This document shows positions 1 through 7,880 of a DNA stretch of 64,000 nt, one piece after another. The notes below the pieces were generated by a model. That model had not been told where the DNA came from. It searched no databases and saw only the letters and a program-made list of their open reading frames with translations. The stretch comes from DASSJF01 sp035280345 (GTDB lineage Bacteria; Sysuimicrobiota; Sysuimicrobiia; Sysuimicrobiales; Segetimicrobiaceae): the NCBI GenBank assembly GCA_035280345.1, contig DATEGA010000074.1, positions 18,254 through 82,253 of the forward strand. Direction: 5' to 3'. The position numbers and the translations under genes were made by a program. Every line of letters begins with the position of its first letter. Position 1 is the stretch's first letter.

Positions 1-430
1 CGACGCAGCGATCGAAGTGGAGCTTCACGGCCTCGGCGTTGAAGTCCGTGCCGTCGTGGAACTTCACGCCCGGGCGAAGCTTGAACGTGATTTGCGTGCC
101 GTCTTTGGACGCCGTCCACGACGTCGCGAGACCGGGATAGATGTTGAGGTCGTTGCCGAGGTAGACGAGCGAGTCGAAGATCATCTGCGTGACCATCGTC
201 TCGGGCGGACCCCAGTAGACGGCCGGATCGAGCTTGTCGAGCGTCCGGTACATGCCGATCGTAAGTTCGCCGCCCGGGCGCGGTGTCTCCGCGGCCGCGG
301 CGGCCGTGCGCAGCAGCGGCCCGCCGGACTCGCCGAGCGCGGACAGCGGGAGTGCGGATCCCGCGCCGGCCGCGAGTAGTTTGAGCAGCGAGCGGCGCGA
401 CAGGTGCGACGCCTTACTGTGTTTGGGCAT
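1..430 (-). CDS. ABC transporter substrate-binding protein, family 5, partial (N-terminal part)
   Basis: Amino-terminal part of a dipeptide/oligopeptide/nickel-type periplasmic binding protein; the remainder lies beyond the left edge. The ATG at 430-428 opens a frame that stays open to base 2, giving 143 visible codons. A twin-arginine signal (SRRSLLKLLAAGAG, about residues 11-24) precedes an Ala-rich region, then the typical mature opening GGELTIGMYRTLDKLDPAV and the family hallmark VKFHDGTDFNAEAVK. I see no lipobox cysteine. The gene is divergent from the complete importer at 598-4245 and shares its 167-base upstream region, which holds a 12-bp palindrome. Family assignment is secure. The substrate cannot be read from the sequence, and any permeases that serve it are out of view. 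Confidence 0.9.
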   Translation of the reverse strand, partial: MPKHSKASHLSRRSLLKLLAAGAGSALPLSALGESGGPLLRTAAAAAETPRPGGELTIGMYRTLDKLDPAVYWGPPETMVTQMIFDSLVYLGNDLNIYPGLATSWTASKDGTQITFKLRPGVKFHDGTDFNAEAVKLHFDRCV

Positions 431-456
431 TGCCGATCACACCCCCCAATGTGTGT

Positions 457-468
457 GACGGTACCGTC
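457..468. promoter_or_regulatory. 12-bp palindrome in the divergent SBP/SBP intergenic region
   Basis: GACGGTACCGTC is a perfect palindrome centred between the start of the leftward binding-protein gene (430) and the TTG start at 598. Its position suits a shared operator, but no regulator gene lies beside it and no convincing -35/-10 pair was recognised, so the role is inferred from symmetry only. Confidence 0.3.
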
Positions 469-597
469 TGACCGCATTCCACGTCACCAGGAGGAGGCCC
501 TGTGCGCGCCAGGGCAGGAGGCGGCGCGCGCCGGAGGGAACCATCGCGTCTGTCAAGCCCTCGATCGCGCACGCCCACACCAAAAGGAGGAATCGTC

Positions 598-2292
598 TTG
601 CCCGAGGATCGCACCGCGTTTCCCTGGCACGACTACTACGGTCGTGGCCTGATTACCAGGCGGCAGCTCGTCAAGCTGACGGCGATGATCGGTGGGGCCG
701 CCGCGGTGTCAACGGTCCTGTCCGACTCGAGGCCGGCACACGCGGCACTCGCCCCGGCGGCCAAGCAGGTGCTGCGGTATCCGAACGTTGAGCCGCTGAA
801 CTTCGATCCCGCGACGATGGAGTCGCGGCCGGAGATCCTCGTGGGCATGGCCCTGTTCGATCCACTGCTCACGTTCGACGACAGCGGAACCGCCGTCCCG
901 GTGGCGGCGCGGTCCTGGAACGTCTCGAAGGATGGGCTGACCTACACTTTCCACCTCCGGTCGGGCATGCAGTGGTCCGACGGTCACCCGGTCCAGGCCT
1001 CCGACTACGAATACGCGTGGAAGCGCGTCGTGGACCCGGACATCGCCAGCGACTACGCGTCGGCGTTCTACCCGATCAAGGGCGCCCTCGACTACAACAA
1101 AGGCAAGACCAAGGACAAGAACACGATCGCGATCAAAGCCGTCGACGCCCAGACCCTGCGGGTGGGGCTGACCGAGCCGGCGGCGTATTTCCCGCGCCTC
1201 GTCTCGACCTGGAACTACCTGCCCGTACCCCGCTGGTCGGTGGAGAAGAACGGCAAGAAGTGGGTCGACGCCGGCAACCACGTCGGCAACGGCATGTTCA
1301 TGCTCCAGAAGTGGGACCACGACCGGGAGATGGTCATCGTCGCCAACCCGCGGTACTGGGGAACGAAGCCGACGCTGCAGCGCGTCGTGTTCACGATCAC
1401 CGACGACACGTTCCGCACCAGCCTGCCGGCGTTCGAGAACAACGAGCTCGACCTCACCGATCAGATCCAGCCCGGCGACATCGACCGCGTGCGCAAGGAT
1501 CCGAAGCTCGCCGCGCAGCTGCACAAGTACCGGTGGTCCGGCACCGCGATGATGTTCTGTGACACCACGAATCCCGCCTCACCGCTCAGCAAAGCGAGAG
1601 TCCGGCAGGCGTTCTACCTCGCGATCGACCACCAGCGGATCGCGCGGGACGTGCTGCGCGGGATCTACGACCCGGCGCCGACGATCACGCCGCCCGGGAC
1701 GCTCGGGTATCTCTCCACCCCTCCCCTCACGGGCGGTGTCGCGAAAGCGAAGCAGCTTCTGGCCGAAGCGGGCTACCCGGACGGCAAGGGATTCCCGGAC
1801 ATGAAGCTTGCCTGGCCGAAGCTCGTGACGTACGACCTGCTCGCGCAGGCGATGCAGCAGATGCTGCGCGAGACGCTCAACGTGAACATCACGCTGCAGC
1901 GTATGGAGCGCAAGGAGTATAACGCGGCCTTCAACTCGTGGGGGAAGCAGCCCTACACGGCCTTCATCGACCGCTGGGGGTCGGACTACGAGGACCCGGC
2001 CAACTGGGCCAACATCCTCTTCGACTCGGATCAAGACTTCTTCCACACCCGCTGGAAGAACGCCGAGTACGACAGCCTGGTCCGGAAGGGCTCTGCCGAG
2101 GCCGATCCCGCCAAGCGCCGGCAGCAGTACGAATCGGCGGAACGCATCCTCAATACCGAGCTGCCCGCGATTCCGCTCTACCATCTCGGCGTGATCATTG
2201 CGGTCAAGCGGACAGTTCAAGGGTTCCGGCTTCCGCCGGCCGCCGCGGCCTGGTACGGCACGTTCGGCCGCGTGAAGATTCTGGCCGGGTAA
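598..2292 (+). CDS. Peptide-type ABC transporter substrate-binding protein (OppA-like)
   Basis: Periplasmic receptor that delivers peptides or similar small molecules to the two permeases encoded directly downstream. The start is taken as TTG at 598 because AAAAGGAGG lies 7 bases before it; an upstream in-frame GTG at 502 has no such site. The 564-residue product has a twin-arginine signal (TRRQLVKL near residue 19 and an Ala-rich core ending PAHA), then RYPNVEPLNFDPATM and the OppA-like stretch YTFHLRSGMQWSDGHPVQA followed by DYEYAWKRVVDP. Length and motifs fit the OppA/MppA branch of family 5 better than nickel or heme receptors. It is followed after 63 bases by DppB- and DppC-type genes, but no ATPase genes follow. 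The actual ligand is unknown. Confidence 0.9.
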   Translation: MPEDRTAFPWHDYYGRGLITRRQLVKLTAMIGGAAAVSTVLSDSRPAHAALAPAAKQVLRYPNVEPLNFDPATMESRPEILVGMALFDPLLTFDDSGTAVPVAARSWNVSKDGLTYTFHLRSGMQWSDGHPVQASDYEYAWKRVVDPDIASDYASAFYPIKGALDYNKGKTKDKNTIAIKAVDAQTLRVGLTEPAAYFPRLVSTWNYLPVPRWSVEKNGKKWVDAGNHVGNGMFMLQKWDHDREMVIVANPRYWGTKPTLQRVVFTITDDTFRTSLPAFENNELDLTDQIQPGDIDRVRKDPKLAAQLHKYRWSGTAMMFCDTTNPASPLSKARVRQAFYLAIDHQRIARDVLRGIYDPAPTITPPGTLGYLSTPPLTGGVAKAKQLLAEAGYPDGKGFPDMKLAWPKLVTYDLLAQAMQQMLRETLNVNITLQRMERKEYNAAFNSWGKQPYTAFIDRWGSDYEDPANWANILFDSDQDFFHTRWKNAEYDSLVRKGSAEADPAKRRQQYESAERILNTELPAIPLYHLGVIIAVKRTVQGFRLPPAAAAWYGTFGRVKILAG

Positions 2293-2355
2293 GCACCGCG
2301 GGACGCCGCGCCGGTTCCGCCGGGCGCGGCGTCCCGCTCCAATCGTCCCCGCCTC

Positions 2356-3282
2356 GTGGGCGCGTACCTTGTCCGGCGCCTGCTGCTCGCCGTGCCGACG
2401 ATGGCCGTCGTCTACACGGCGGCCTTTCTATTGGTGCACGCCACGCCGGGCGGTCCCTGGGACAACGCCGAGAAGCCGCTCGCCCCGCAGGTCATCGAGA
2501 ACATCCGGCTCAAGTACCATCTGAACGACCCGCTCTGGAAGCAGTACCTGCTCTACCTGAACGATGCGCTGCACGGCTCGCTCGGCCCGTCGTATGTGAA
2601 CAGGGCGCGCGACGTCTCGGAGATCATCGCGGACTTCTTCCCCGTCTCCATACAGCTCGGCGTCATCGCGATGCTGTTTGCGATCGCCGTCGGGATCCCG
2701 CTCGGCACCCTCGCGGCCGTGTACCGCAACACCGCGATCGATTATGCCGCGATCGGGGTGGTCGTCACCGGCATCTCCATCCCCAACTACGTGATGGCGA
2801 CGATTCTCGTGACGACGCTCGCGGTGTGGCTGCACTGGCTGCCGACCGGGGGATGGGCGGGAATCTGGGACATCCGGATCATCATTCCCATGGTCGCGAT
2901 CGGCTTCCGGCCGGCGACCACGCTCGCCCGCTACCTCCGCACCTCGCTGCTCGAGGTCCTGGGCCAAGACTACATTCGCACGGCGAGGGCCAAGGGGCTG
3001 GCGAAGCGCAAGGTGGTGATCCGGCACGCGCTGCGCAACGCGCTGGTGCCGATCGCCACCATCTCCGGCATTCTCGTCGCCGACGTGATCACCGGGTCGT
3101 TTTTCGTCGAGACCATTACGCGCGTCCCCGGGATCGGCCGCTACTTCGTCACGGCGACGACGGGGCGGGACTATCCGGTGCTGCTCGCCCTGGCGCTGCT
3201 GTTCGCGGTGATCATCATCACCATGAATATCCTGGTCGATCTCTCGTACGCGGTCCTGGATCCGCAGGTGCGCTATGCCTAA
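2356..3282 (+). CDS. Peptide-type ABC transporter permease, DppB-like
   Basis: Inner-membrane permease subunit that pairs with the product of 3289-4245 to form the channel for the importer whose receptor is encoded at 598. The 308-residue protein starts with the family opening MGAYLVRRLLLAVPTMAVVY (GTG start), has about six hydrophobic helices, and carries the ATPase-docking EAA region from about residue 205 (DYIRTARAKGLAKRKVVIRH). It ends in the typical DLSYAVLDPQVRYA tail. No clear Shine-Dalgarno precedes the GTG, but the N-terminus matches the family exactly. It is separated from the next permease by 6 bases, so the two are cotranscribed. Confidence 0.93.
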   Translation: MGAYLVRRLLLAVPTMAVVYTAAFLLVHATPGGPWDNAEKPLAPQVIENIRLKYHLNDPLWKQYLLYLNDALHGSLGPSYVNRARDVSEIIADFFPVSIQLGVIAMLFAIAVGIPLGTLAAVYRNTAIDYAAIGVVVTGISIPNYVMATILVTTLAVWLHWLPTGGWAGIWDIRIIIPMVAIGFRPATTLARYLRTSLLEVLGQDYIRTARAKGLAKRKVVIRHALRNALVPIATISGILVADVITGSFFVETITRVPGIGRYFVTATTGRDYPVLLALALLFAVIIITMNILVDLSYAVLDPQVRYA

Positions 3283-3288
3283 CCGCCC

Positions 3289-4245
3289 GTGAGCACCCTG
3301 ACGCAGGCCGGCGCCCCTGCGCGGCGGCCCGCGCGGGAACGGCGGCGCTACCAGCGCGCGTACACCCGATTCAAGCGGCACAAGATGGCCGTGGTCGGCG
3401 CCGTATTCCTCGCGGGCGTGCTCCTGATCGCGGCGGCCGCCCCGATGGTGACGCCGTACGTGTACGATCGTCAGGACCTCTTCTCCACCTACAGCCCCGC
3501 CTCGGCGCGGCACTGGGCCGGGACGGACAGCCTCGGCCGCGATGTGCTGAGCCGCCTCATGTACGGCGCGCGCGTCTCGATGAGCGTCGGGGTCACGACG
3601 CTCTTACTGGTGCTGGCGATCGGGGTGCCGATGGGCCTTACCGCCGGGTATCTCGGCGGCACGTTCGACCTTCTGCTGATGCGGGTCGTGGACGTCGTCT
3701 ACGCGATCCCGTACCTGCTGCTCGTCGTATTGCTCCAGACGTTTTTCACGGCGTTTCTCCCCACGGTGCGCGGCGGACCGCTCGTGTGGCTGCGCGCGCT
3801 CAACCAAAATACGCACGGCATCGCGGCCATCGTGCTCGCGCTGTCCCTCATTGGCTGGCTCGACGTCGCCCGCATCGTTCGCGGCCAGGTGATTGGCCTG
3901 CGCCCGCGGGAGTTCGTGCAGGCGGCGCGCAGCCTCGGGGCCGGCGACCGCCACATCATGTGGGCGCACCTCCTCCCCAACGTGATGGCGCCGATCATCG
4001 TGATGGCGACCGTGCTGATCCCGAATTTCATCATCGCCGAGGCGGGGCTGAGCTTCCTCGGATTGGGCGTGCAGCCGCCGCTGCCAAGTTGGGGCACCAT
4101 GATCGCGGAAGGCATCGATTCGATCGAGTCGTACCCCCGCCTCGTCATCGCGCCGGCGCTTGTGCTCGCGGCAACGCTGCTCAGCCTCAATTTCGTGGGG
4201 GACGGTCTTCGCGACGCGCTCGATCCGGTGCAAGAGCGCGAGTGA
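3289..4245 (+). CDS. Peptide-type ABC transporter permease, DppC-like
   Basis: Second channel subunit of the 598-4245 importer. The 318-residue protein has an N-terminal cytoplasmic segment, a first membrane helix near residue 40, then HWAGTDSLGRDVLSRLMYGA, the marker of DppC/OppC proteins. The EAA docking loop starts at about residue 208 (EFVQAARSLGAGDRHIMWAH), and the protein ends GDGLRDALDPVQ. The start is a GTG 6 bases after the DppB stop. No DppD or DppF ATPase follows; the next gene, 16 bases on, is an unrelated DNA glycosylase. Confidence 0.93.
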   Translation: MSTLTQAGAPARRPARERRRYQRAYTRFKRHKMAVVGAVFLAGVLLIAAAAPMVTPYVYDRQDLFSTYSPASARHWAGTDSLGRDVLSRLMYGARVSMSVGVTTLLLVLAIGVPMGLTAGYLGGTFDLLLMRVVDVVYAIPYLLLVVLLQTFFTAFLPTVRGGPLVWLRALNQNTHGIAAIVLALSLIGWLDVARIVRGQVIGLRPREFVQAARSLGAGDRHIMWAHLLPNVMAPIIVMATVLIPNFIIAEAGLSFLGLGVQPPLPSWGTMIAEGIDSIESYPRLVIAPALVLAATLLSLNFVGDGLRDALDPVQERE

Positions 4246-4261
4246 ATCAGCGGAGCCTCTG

Positions 4262-4861
4262 TTGACGCGCGGAAGCGCGGCCGGCACCCGGTATCGGTTT
4301 CGAACCCTCCCCGATTACCTCGCCCCCGGCCTTCAGGTCGTCTTCGTCGGCATCAACCCTGGCCTGTATTCGGTCGAACGCGGGCACTACTTTGCCCGGA
4401 GCACCAGCCGCTTCTGGCCGGCGTTCTCCCGCTCGGTCCTGTCCGCCCCGATACGCAAGGCCCTGCACCTGTCCGTGCTCGATCCGGAACAAGACGCGGC
4501 ACTGCTGCGATTTGGCATCGGGTTCACCGACGTGGTCAAGGTCCCGAGCCGGAACGCGGCCGGCGTGTCGCCGGCGCTCTTCCGCGAGTGGGCACCGAGG
4601 CTGCGGCGGCGCCTCGAAACGCACCGGCCCGGCGTCGCCTGCTTTCACGGCCTGACCGGCTTTCGGCCGTTCGTGCAGTTCGCGCTCGGCGGCGATCCAA
4701 AGACCGCCGTGCTGGGACCGCAGCGGCTGACCGTGGGACGAACCCGCCTGTTTGTCGCTCCAAACCCAAGCCCCGCCAACGCCCATTTCACCGTCGAAGA
4801 CCAGGTGCGGTGGTACGATCGGCTGGCCGAATTCTTGCCCGACAACGCGTCGAGGAGGTAG
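4262..4861 (+). CDS. mug: Mismatch-specific G:T/G:U DNA glycosylase (Mug/TDG family)
   Basis: Base-excision repair enzyme that removes uracil or thymine mispaired with guanine. The proposed TTG start at 4262 gives 199 residues. Further upstream the frame runs back into dppC, which argues against longer forms. VVFVGINPG at about residues 26-34 is the Mug active-site motif (the Asn activates water), followed by RSTSRFWPAF. The second family motif appears as APNPSPAN near residues 166-172, close to the NPSG of E. coli Mug. It follows the importer by 16 bases and precedes an SDR by 4 bases, so it probably rides in the same transcript without functional relation. The exact start is uncertain because the ribosome-binding site is weak. 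Confidence 0.85.
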   Translation: MTRGSAAGTRYRFRTLPDYLAPGLQVVFVGINPGLYSVERGHYFARSTSRFWPAFSRSVLSAPIRKALHLSVLDPEQDAALLRFGIGFTDVVKVPSRNAAGVSPALFREWAPRLRRRLETHRPGVACFHGLTGFRPFVQFALGGDPKTAVLGPQRLTVGRTRLFVAPNPSPANAHFTVEDQVRWYDRLAEFLPDNASRR

Positions 4862-4865
4862 CCGC

Positions 4866-5645
4866 ATGCGAGGCCTCAGGGACAAGGTCGCGATCGTCAC
4901 CGGCGGCGGACAAGGCATCGGGCGCGCGATCGTGATGCGGCTCGCACAGGACGGCGCCGACGTCGTCATCGGGGAGCTGAATACATCGACGGCGTCGGCC
5001 GTGGCCGGCGAGGTGCAAGGGGTCGGGCGCAGCGCACTGGCGGTGCGCACGGACGTCGCCAATGCCAAAGACCGCCGGGCCCTCGTCGATGCCGCGCTGT
5101 CCAAGTTTGGCAAGATCGATGTGCTCGTCAACAACGCGGGCATCATCCGGGTCAGCGATCCGCTCGAGATCACCGAGGACGAGTGGGATCAGATCCAGGG
5201 CGTGAACGTGAAGGGCACGTACTTCATGTGCCAGGCCGTGCTGCCGCACATGCTCGAGCGCGGGTCCGGCAAGATCGTGAACCTGGCCAGCATCGCAGCC
5301 AAGGCGGGCAGCACCGCGTTCATTCACTACAACGTGAGCAAGGCGAGCGTCGTCGCGCTCACGCGCAACCTCGCCGTCCACTACGGCCGGCGCGGCATCA
5401 ACGTGAATTGCGTGTGCCCCGGTATCGTCGAGACAGATATGTGGGCCAAGATCGAGCGCGAGGTCGGACCGCTGCTCAACCTCAAGCCCGGAGAGTTCAC
5501 GCAGAGCCGCCTCAACTCGATCGCCCTCGGGCGCCTGGAGAAACCCGAGGAGGTGGCCGGCGCCGTCGCGTTTCTGTGTTCGGACGACGCGAGGTACATC
5601 ACGGGCCAGGCCATCAACGTAGAAGGCGGCATCCTCTTCCATTAG
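4866..5645 (+). CDS. SDR family NAD(P)-dependent oxidoreductase
   Basis: Cytoplasmic dehydrogenase or reductase acting on an alcohol/ketone substrate. The ATG at 4866 follows GGAGGTAGCC, part of which overlaps the stop of the glycosylase gene. The 259-residue length is that of a classical SDR. Motifs: VTGGGQGIG for the dinucleotide fold at residues 11-19, NNAG near residue 88, catalytic Ser142, Tyr155 and Lys159 (YNVSK), and a C-terminal DDARYITGQAINVEGG typical of 3-oxoacyl-ACP reductase-like and sugar dehydrogenase members. With the importer just upstream it could oxidise an imported hydroxy compound, but no substrate can be assigned. Confidence 0.92.
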   Translation: MRGLRDKVAIVTGGGQGIGRAIVMRLAQDGADVVIGELNTSTASAVAGEVQGVGRSALAVRTDVANAKDRRALVDAALSKFGKIDVLVNNAGIIRVSDPLEITEDEWDQIQGVNVKGTYFMCQAVLPHMLERGSGKIVNLASIAAKAGSTAFIHYNVSKASVVALTRNLAVHYGRRGINVNCVCPGIVETDMWAKIEREVGPLLNLKPGEFTQSRLNSIALGRLEKPEEVAGAVAFLCSDDARYITGQAINVEGGILFH

Positions 5646-5741
5646 AAGGCGCTACGGGCAGTGAGGCGGCGCGCGCGGGGGCTGGTTTCGGGGTAAAGGT
5701 TCACCTGACTGAACCCTGAGTTATGAGTGAGGCGTATGCGA

Positions 5742-5945
5742 ATGGACAGGGTACAGTTGGTGCGCCATTGGCGCGAGATGCGCGAGTCCGTGAAAGCAGA
5801 ATGGGGACAACTGACGGACCACGAGCTCGCCGGAATCTCCGGAGACTACGATCTACTGGTGGCCGCGATTCACCAACACACCGGCAAACCGGCAGAAGAG
5901 ATCAGCCGGCGGCTCGACGAGCTCGGAAAGAAGTTCGCCGCGTAA
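5742..5945 (+). CDS. CsbD-like stress-associated small protein
   Basis: Small hydrophilic protein of 67 residues. The pattern WREMRESVKAEWGQLTDHEL followed by GDYDLLVAAIHQHTGK matches the CsbD-like family (W..fkGkvkeqWGkLTdDdl...G..d.L.g.iq). Members are often induced by general stress, but their molecular role is unknown. GTGAGG at 5727-5732 serves as ribosome-binding site for the ATG at 5742; an ATG two codons earlier (5736) is also possible. It stands alone after the SDR gene and converges with the leftward operon that ends at 6038. Confidence 0.75.
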   Translation: MDRVQLVRHWREMRESVKAEWGQLTDHELAGISGDYDLLVAAIHQHTGKPAEEISRRLDELGKKFAA

Positions 5946-5962
5946 GCAGACCGATCAGGTGA

Positions 5963-5993
5963 CGGCCCGCATCGTGGCTCCTGCGGCGGGCCG
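5963..5993. terminator. Hairpin between convergent genes
   Basis: CGGCCCGC (5963-5970) and GCGGGCCG (5986-5993) form perfect 8-bp GC arms around a 15-base loop, placed between the csbD-like stop (5945) and the end of the leftward SDR (6038). There is no U-tract on either side, so it could be a weak bidirectional terminator or only an mRNA 3'-end hairpin. Confidence 0.4.
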
Positions 5994-6037
5994 CAACGTA
6001 CCATACCGCTCGTCGGACTTCCGGCCGCCCCGAACGG

Positions 6038-6859
6038 CTACTCCTTCTTCGGCTGATTGACCCGGAGCAGGTAGCGGTAGGGATCGCTGGTCACGACGGC
6101 GCCGCCCGATACGAGCAAGACCGCCCCGGACACCCAGGCCGCTTCGTCGGACGCAAAGTAGACGGCCGCGGCGGCCACGTCCTTCGGCTGACCCACGCGC
6201 CCGAGCGGATACAGTGCCGCCCGCGCCCGCCGGTCCTCTTCCGTCGCGAGCCACGGTGCGGTAAGCGGGGTCTCAACAACCGCCGGCGCGATGGCGTTCA
6301 CACGGATGCGGTGCTGTCCCAACTCGACCGCCATCGTCTGGGTAATGTTGTTGAGCGCCGCCTTGCACGCGCCGTAGATCCCCTCGCCTCCCGGCGCCGC
6401 GTACAGGCTGTCGATCGATGACATGAACAGGATGACGCCGCCGGTGGGCTGGCCGCGCATCACCCGCGCCGCGGCCAGCGCGCCAAAGACCTGCGCCGTC
6501 AAATTGAGCCGCAGCATCTGCTCCCAGCCGGCGGAGGTGACGTCCAGCCACTCCGACGCGCTGCCCGGCTCCTCCGTGAATCCCCCCGCGTTGTTGACCC
6601 AGACGTCGATCTTGCCGAAGTGCTTGACGGCCGCCTCCGCCGCCGCCCGGATCTGCGGGACGTGCGTAACGTCGGTGGGGTGCGCAACGGCCTTCCCGCC
6701 GCGGGCCGTGATCTCGTCTTTCACGGCCTCCAAGTCGGTACGGTTGCGGGCGGCCAGAAGAACACTCGCTCCCTGTTCCGCGAAGGCCTGGGCGATCGCC
6801 CGGCCGAGGCCACGGCTGGCGCCGGTCACGACACACGCTTTTCCGGTCAACGAAAACAT
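6038..6859 (-). CDS. SDR family NAD(P)-dependent oxidoreductase
   Basis: Last gene of the eight-gene leftward operon. The ATG at 6859 is chosen because GGGGAGGG lies a few bases upstream and the TGASRGLG dinucleotide motif then starts about 11 residues in. The 273-residue protein has NNAG followed by GFTEEPGS, the SSIDSLYAAPGGEGIYGACK catalytic region (Tyr162, Lys166), and an SDR C-terminus extended by a short charged tail. It is separated from the PuuE-like gene by 64 bases, the largest gap in the operon. It presumably reduces or oxidises an intermediate of the compound imported by the SBP/DppBC set of this operon; the substrate is unknown. Confidence 0.92.
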   Translation of the reverse strand: MFSLTGKACVVTGASRGLGRAIAQAFAEQGASVLLAARNRTDLEAVKDEITARGGKAVAHPTDVTHVPQIRAAAEAAVKHFGKIDVWVNNAGGFTEEPGSASEWLDVTSAGWEQMLRLNLTAQVFGALAAARVMRGQPTGGVILFMSSIDSLYAAPGGEGIYGACKAALNNITQTMAVELGQHRIRVNAIAPAVVETPLTAPWLATEEDRRARAALYPLGRVGQPKDVAAAAVYFASDEAAWVSGAVLLVSGGAVVTSDPYRYLLRVNQPKKE

Positions 6860-6923
6860 CGCGCGGCCCTCCCCGTTATCGTCTCTGCCGCCGGATGGCA
6901 CGTCGCTTACGACGGCATTCCGG

Positions 6924-7847
6924 TCACGCCCGCGGCGGGTAGCGTGTCAACCAGTGCCGCGCGAGCTCGTCGCGCCGAGCGAACCACACATCCCCTCGTC
7001 GCCTGGCATAGTCGATAAACCGATCGAGTACCGTCGCGCGGCCCGCCCGCCCGGAGATGCGGCAGTGCAGCCCGATCGACATCATCTTCGGCGTCTGCGC
7101 GCCCTCGTCCCAAAGACGGTCGAGCGACACGGTGAGATACTGGTAAAAGTCGTCAGGCGTCCCGAATCCCGGCGCCGTAAAGTACCGCGCGTCATTGGTA
7201 TCGGTCGCGTAGGGCACGACCAGCCAAGGCTTACCGAAGACCGTCACGTAGTACGGCAGCTCGTCGTTGTACGCGTCCGAGTCGTAGATGAAGCCGCCTT
7301 CCTGCACGAGAAGGCCGCGCGTACGTTCGCTCGGACCGTAGCGGCAGTACCAGCCGATCGGGCGCTCGCCGACACAGCGCTGGATCGAGGCGATCGCGTT
7401 CTGAATTTCCCGCCGCTCCTCCGGCTCGCTCATCCGGAAGTGGTCGTTCCACCGGTAGCCGTGGCTGCACGGTTCGTGGTGCAATTCGCGCAGCGCCGGA
7501 CCCAGTTCCGGATTCCGTTCGAGCGCCCGGCCGGAGGCGAAGAACGTGGTGCGCACGCCGTGCTTCGCGAACACGTCGAGGAGGCGCCAGACCCCCACCC
7601 GGCTGCCGTACTCGTAGTTGGACTCCGCGGCAAGGTCGCGGATGCCCTCGGGCACCGGGTAGCGGATGTCGCCGAAGGCCTCCGACGCCTTGTCGCCATC
7701 GGGAATGCTGCGCTCGGCGCCCTCTTCGTAGTTCACGACAATGTTGACCGCAACACGCGCGCGTCCCGGCCACTCGATCGCCGGCGGAGTGCGGCCGTAC
7801 CCGACAAAATCGCGACGCCGGCCGGCGCCGGCGAGCGGTTCGTTCAC
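6924..7847 (-). CDS. Polysaccharide-deacetylase-fold hydrolase, PuuE allantoinase/cyclic-imidase-like
   Basis: The 307-residue protein opens with RDFVGYGRTPPAIEWPGRAR and VNIVVNYEEGAE, which matches the PuuE-type (cofactor-light) allantoinase and cyclic-imide hydrolase branch of the NodB fold more than chitin or peptidoglycan deacetylases. The NodB-like region continues with YEYGSRVGVWRLLDVFAKHG, FFASGRALERNPEL and the metal-site stretch SHGYRWNDHF. There is no signal peptide, so it should act in the cytoplasm. Known members open cyclic ureides or imides. In this operon, with an importer and several oxidoreductases, ring opening of an imported heterocycle is plausible. Family secure, substrate inferred. 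Confidence 0.82.
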   Translation of the reverse strand: MNEPLAGAGRRRDFVGYGRTPPAIEWPGRARVAVNIVVNYEEGAERSIPDGDKASEAFGDIRYPVPEGIRDLAAESNYEYGSRVGVWRLLDVFAKHGVRTTFFASGRALERNPELGPALRELHHEPCSHGYRWNDHFRMSEPEERREIQNAIASIQRCVGERPIGWYCRYGPSERTRGLLVQEGGFIYDSDAYNDELPYYVTVFGKPWLVVPYATDTNDARYFTAPGFGTPDDFYQYLTVSLDRLWDEGAQTPKMMSIGLHCRISGRAGRATVLDRFIDYARRRGDVWFARRDELARHWLTRYPPRA

Positions 7848-7880
7848 GGGCGGCCCCCTGTGGGGGCCGCCCGCCTCAGG

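Noticed and set aside
1938..4265. A long + strand frame overlapping the receptor and both permeases
   Set aside because: The three real genes in the other frames have complete family motifs; this frame is a compositional shadow.
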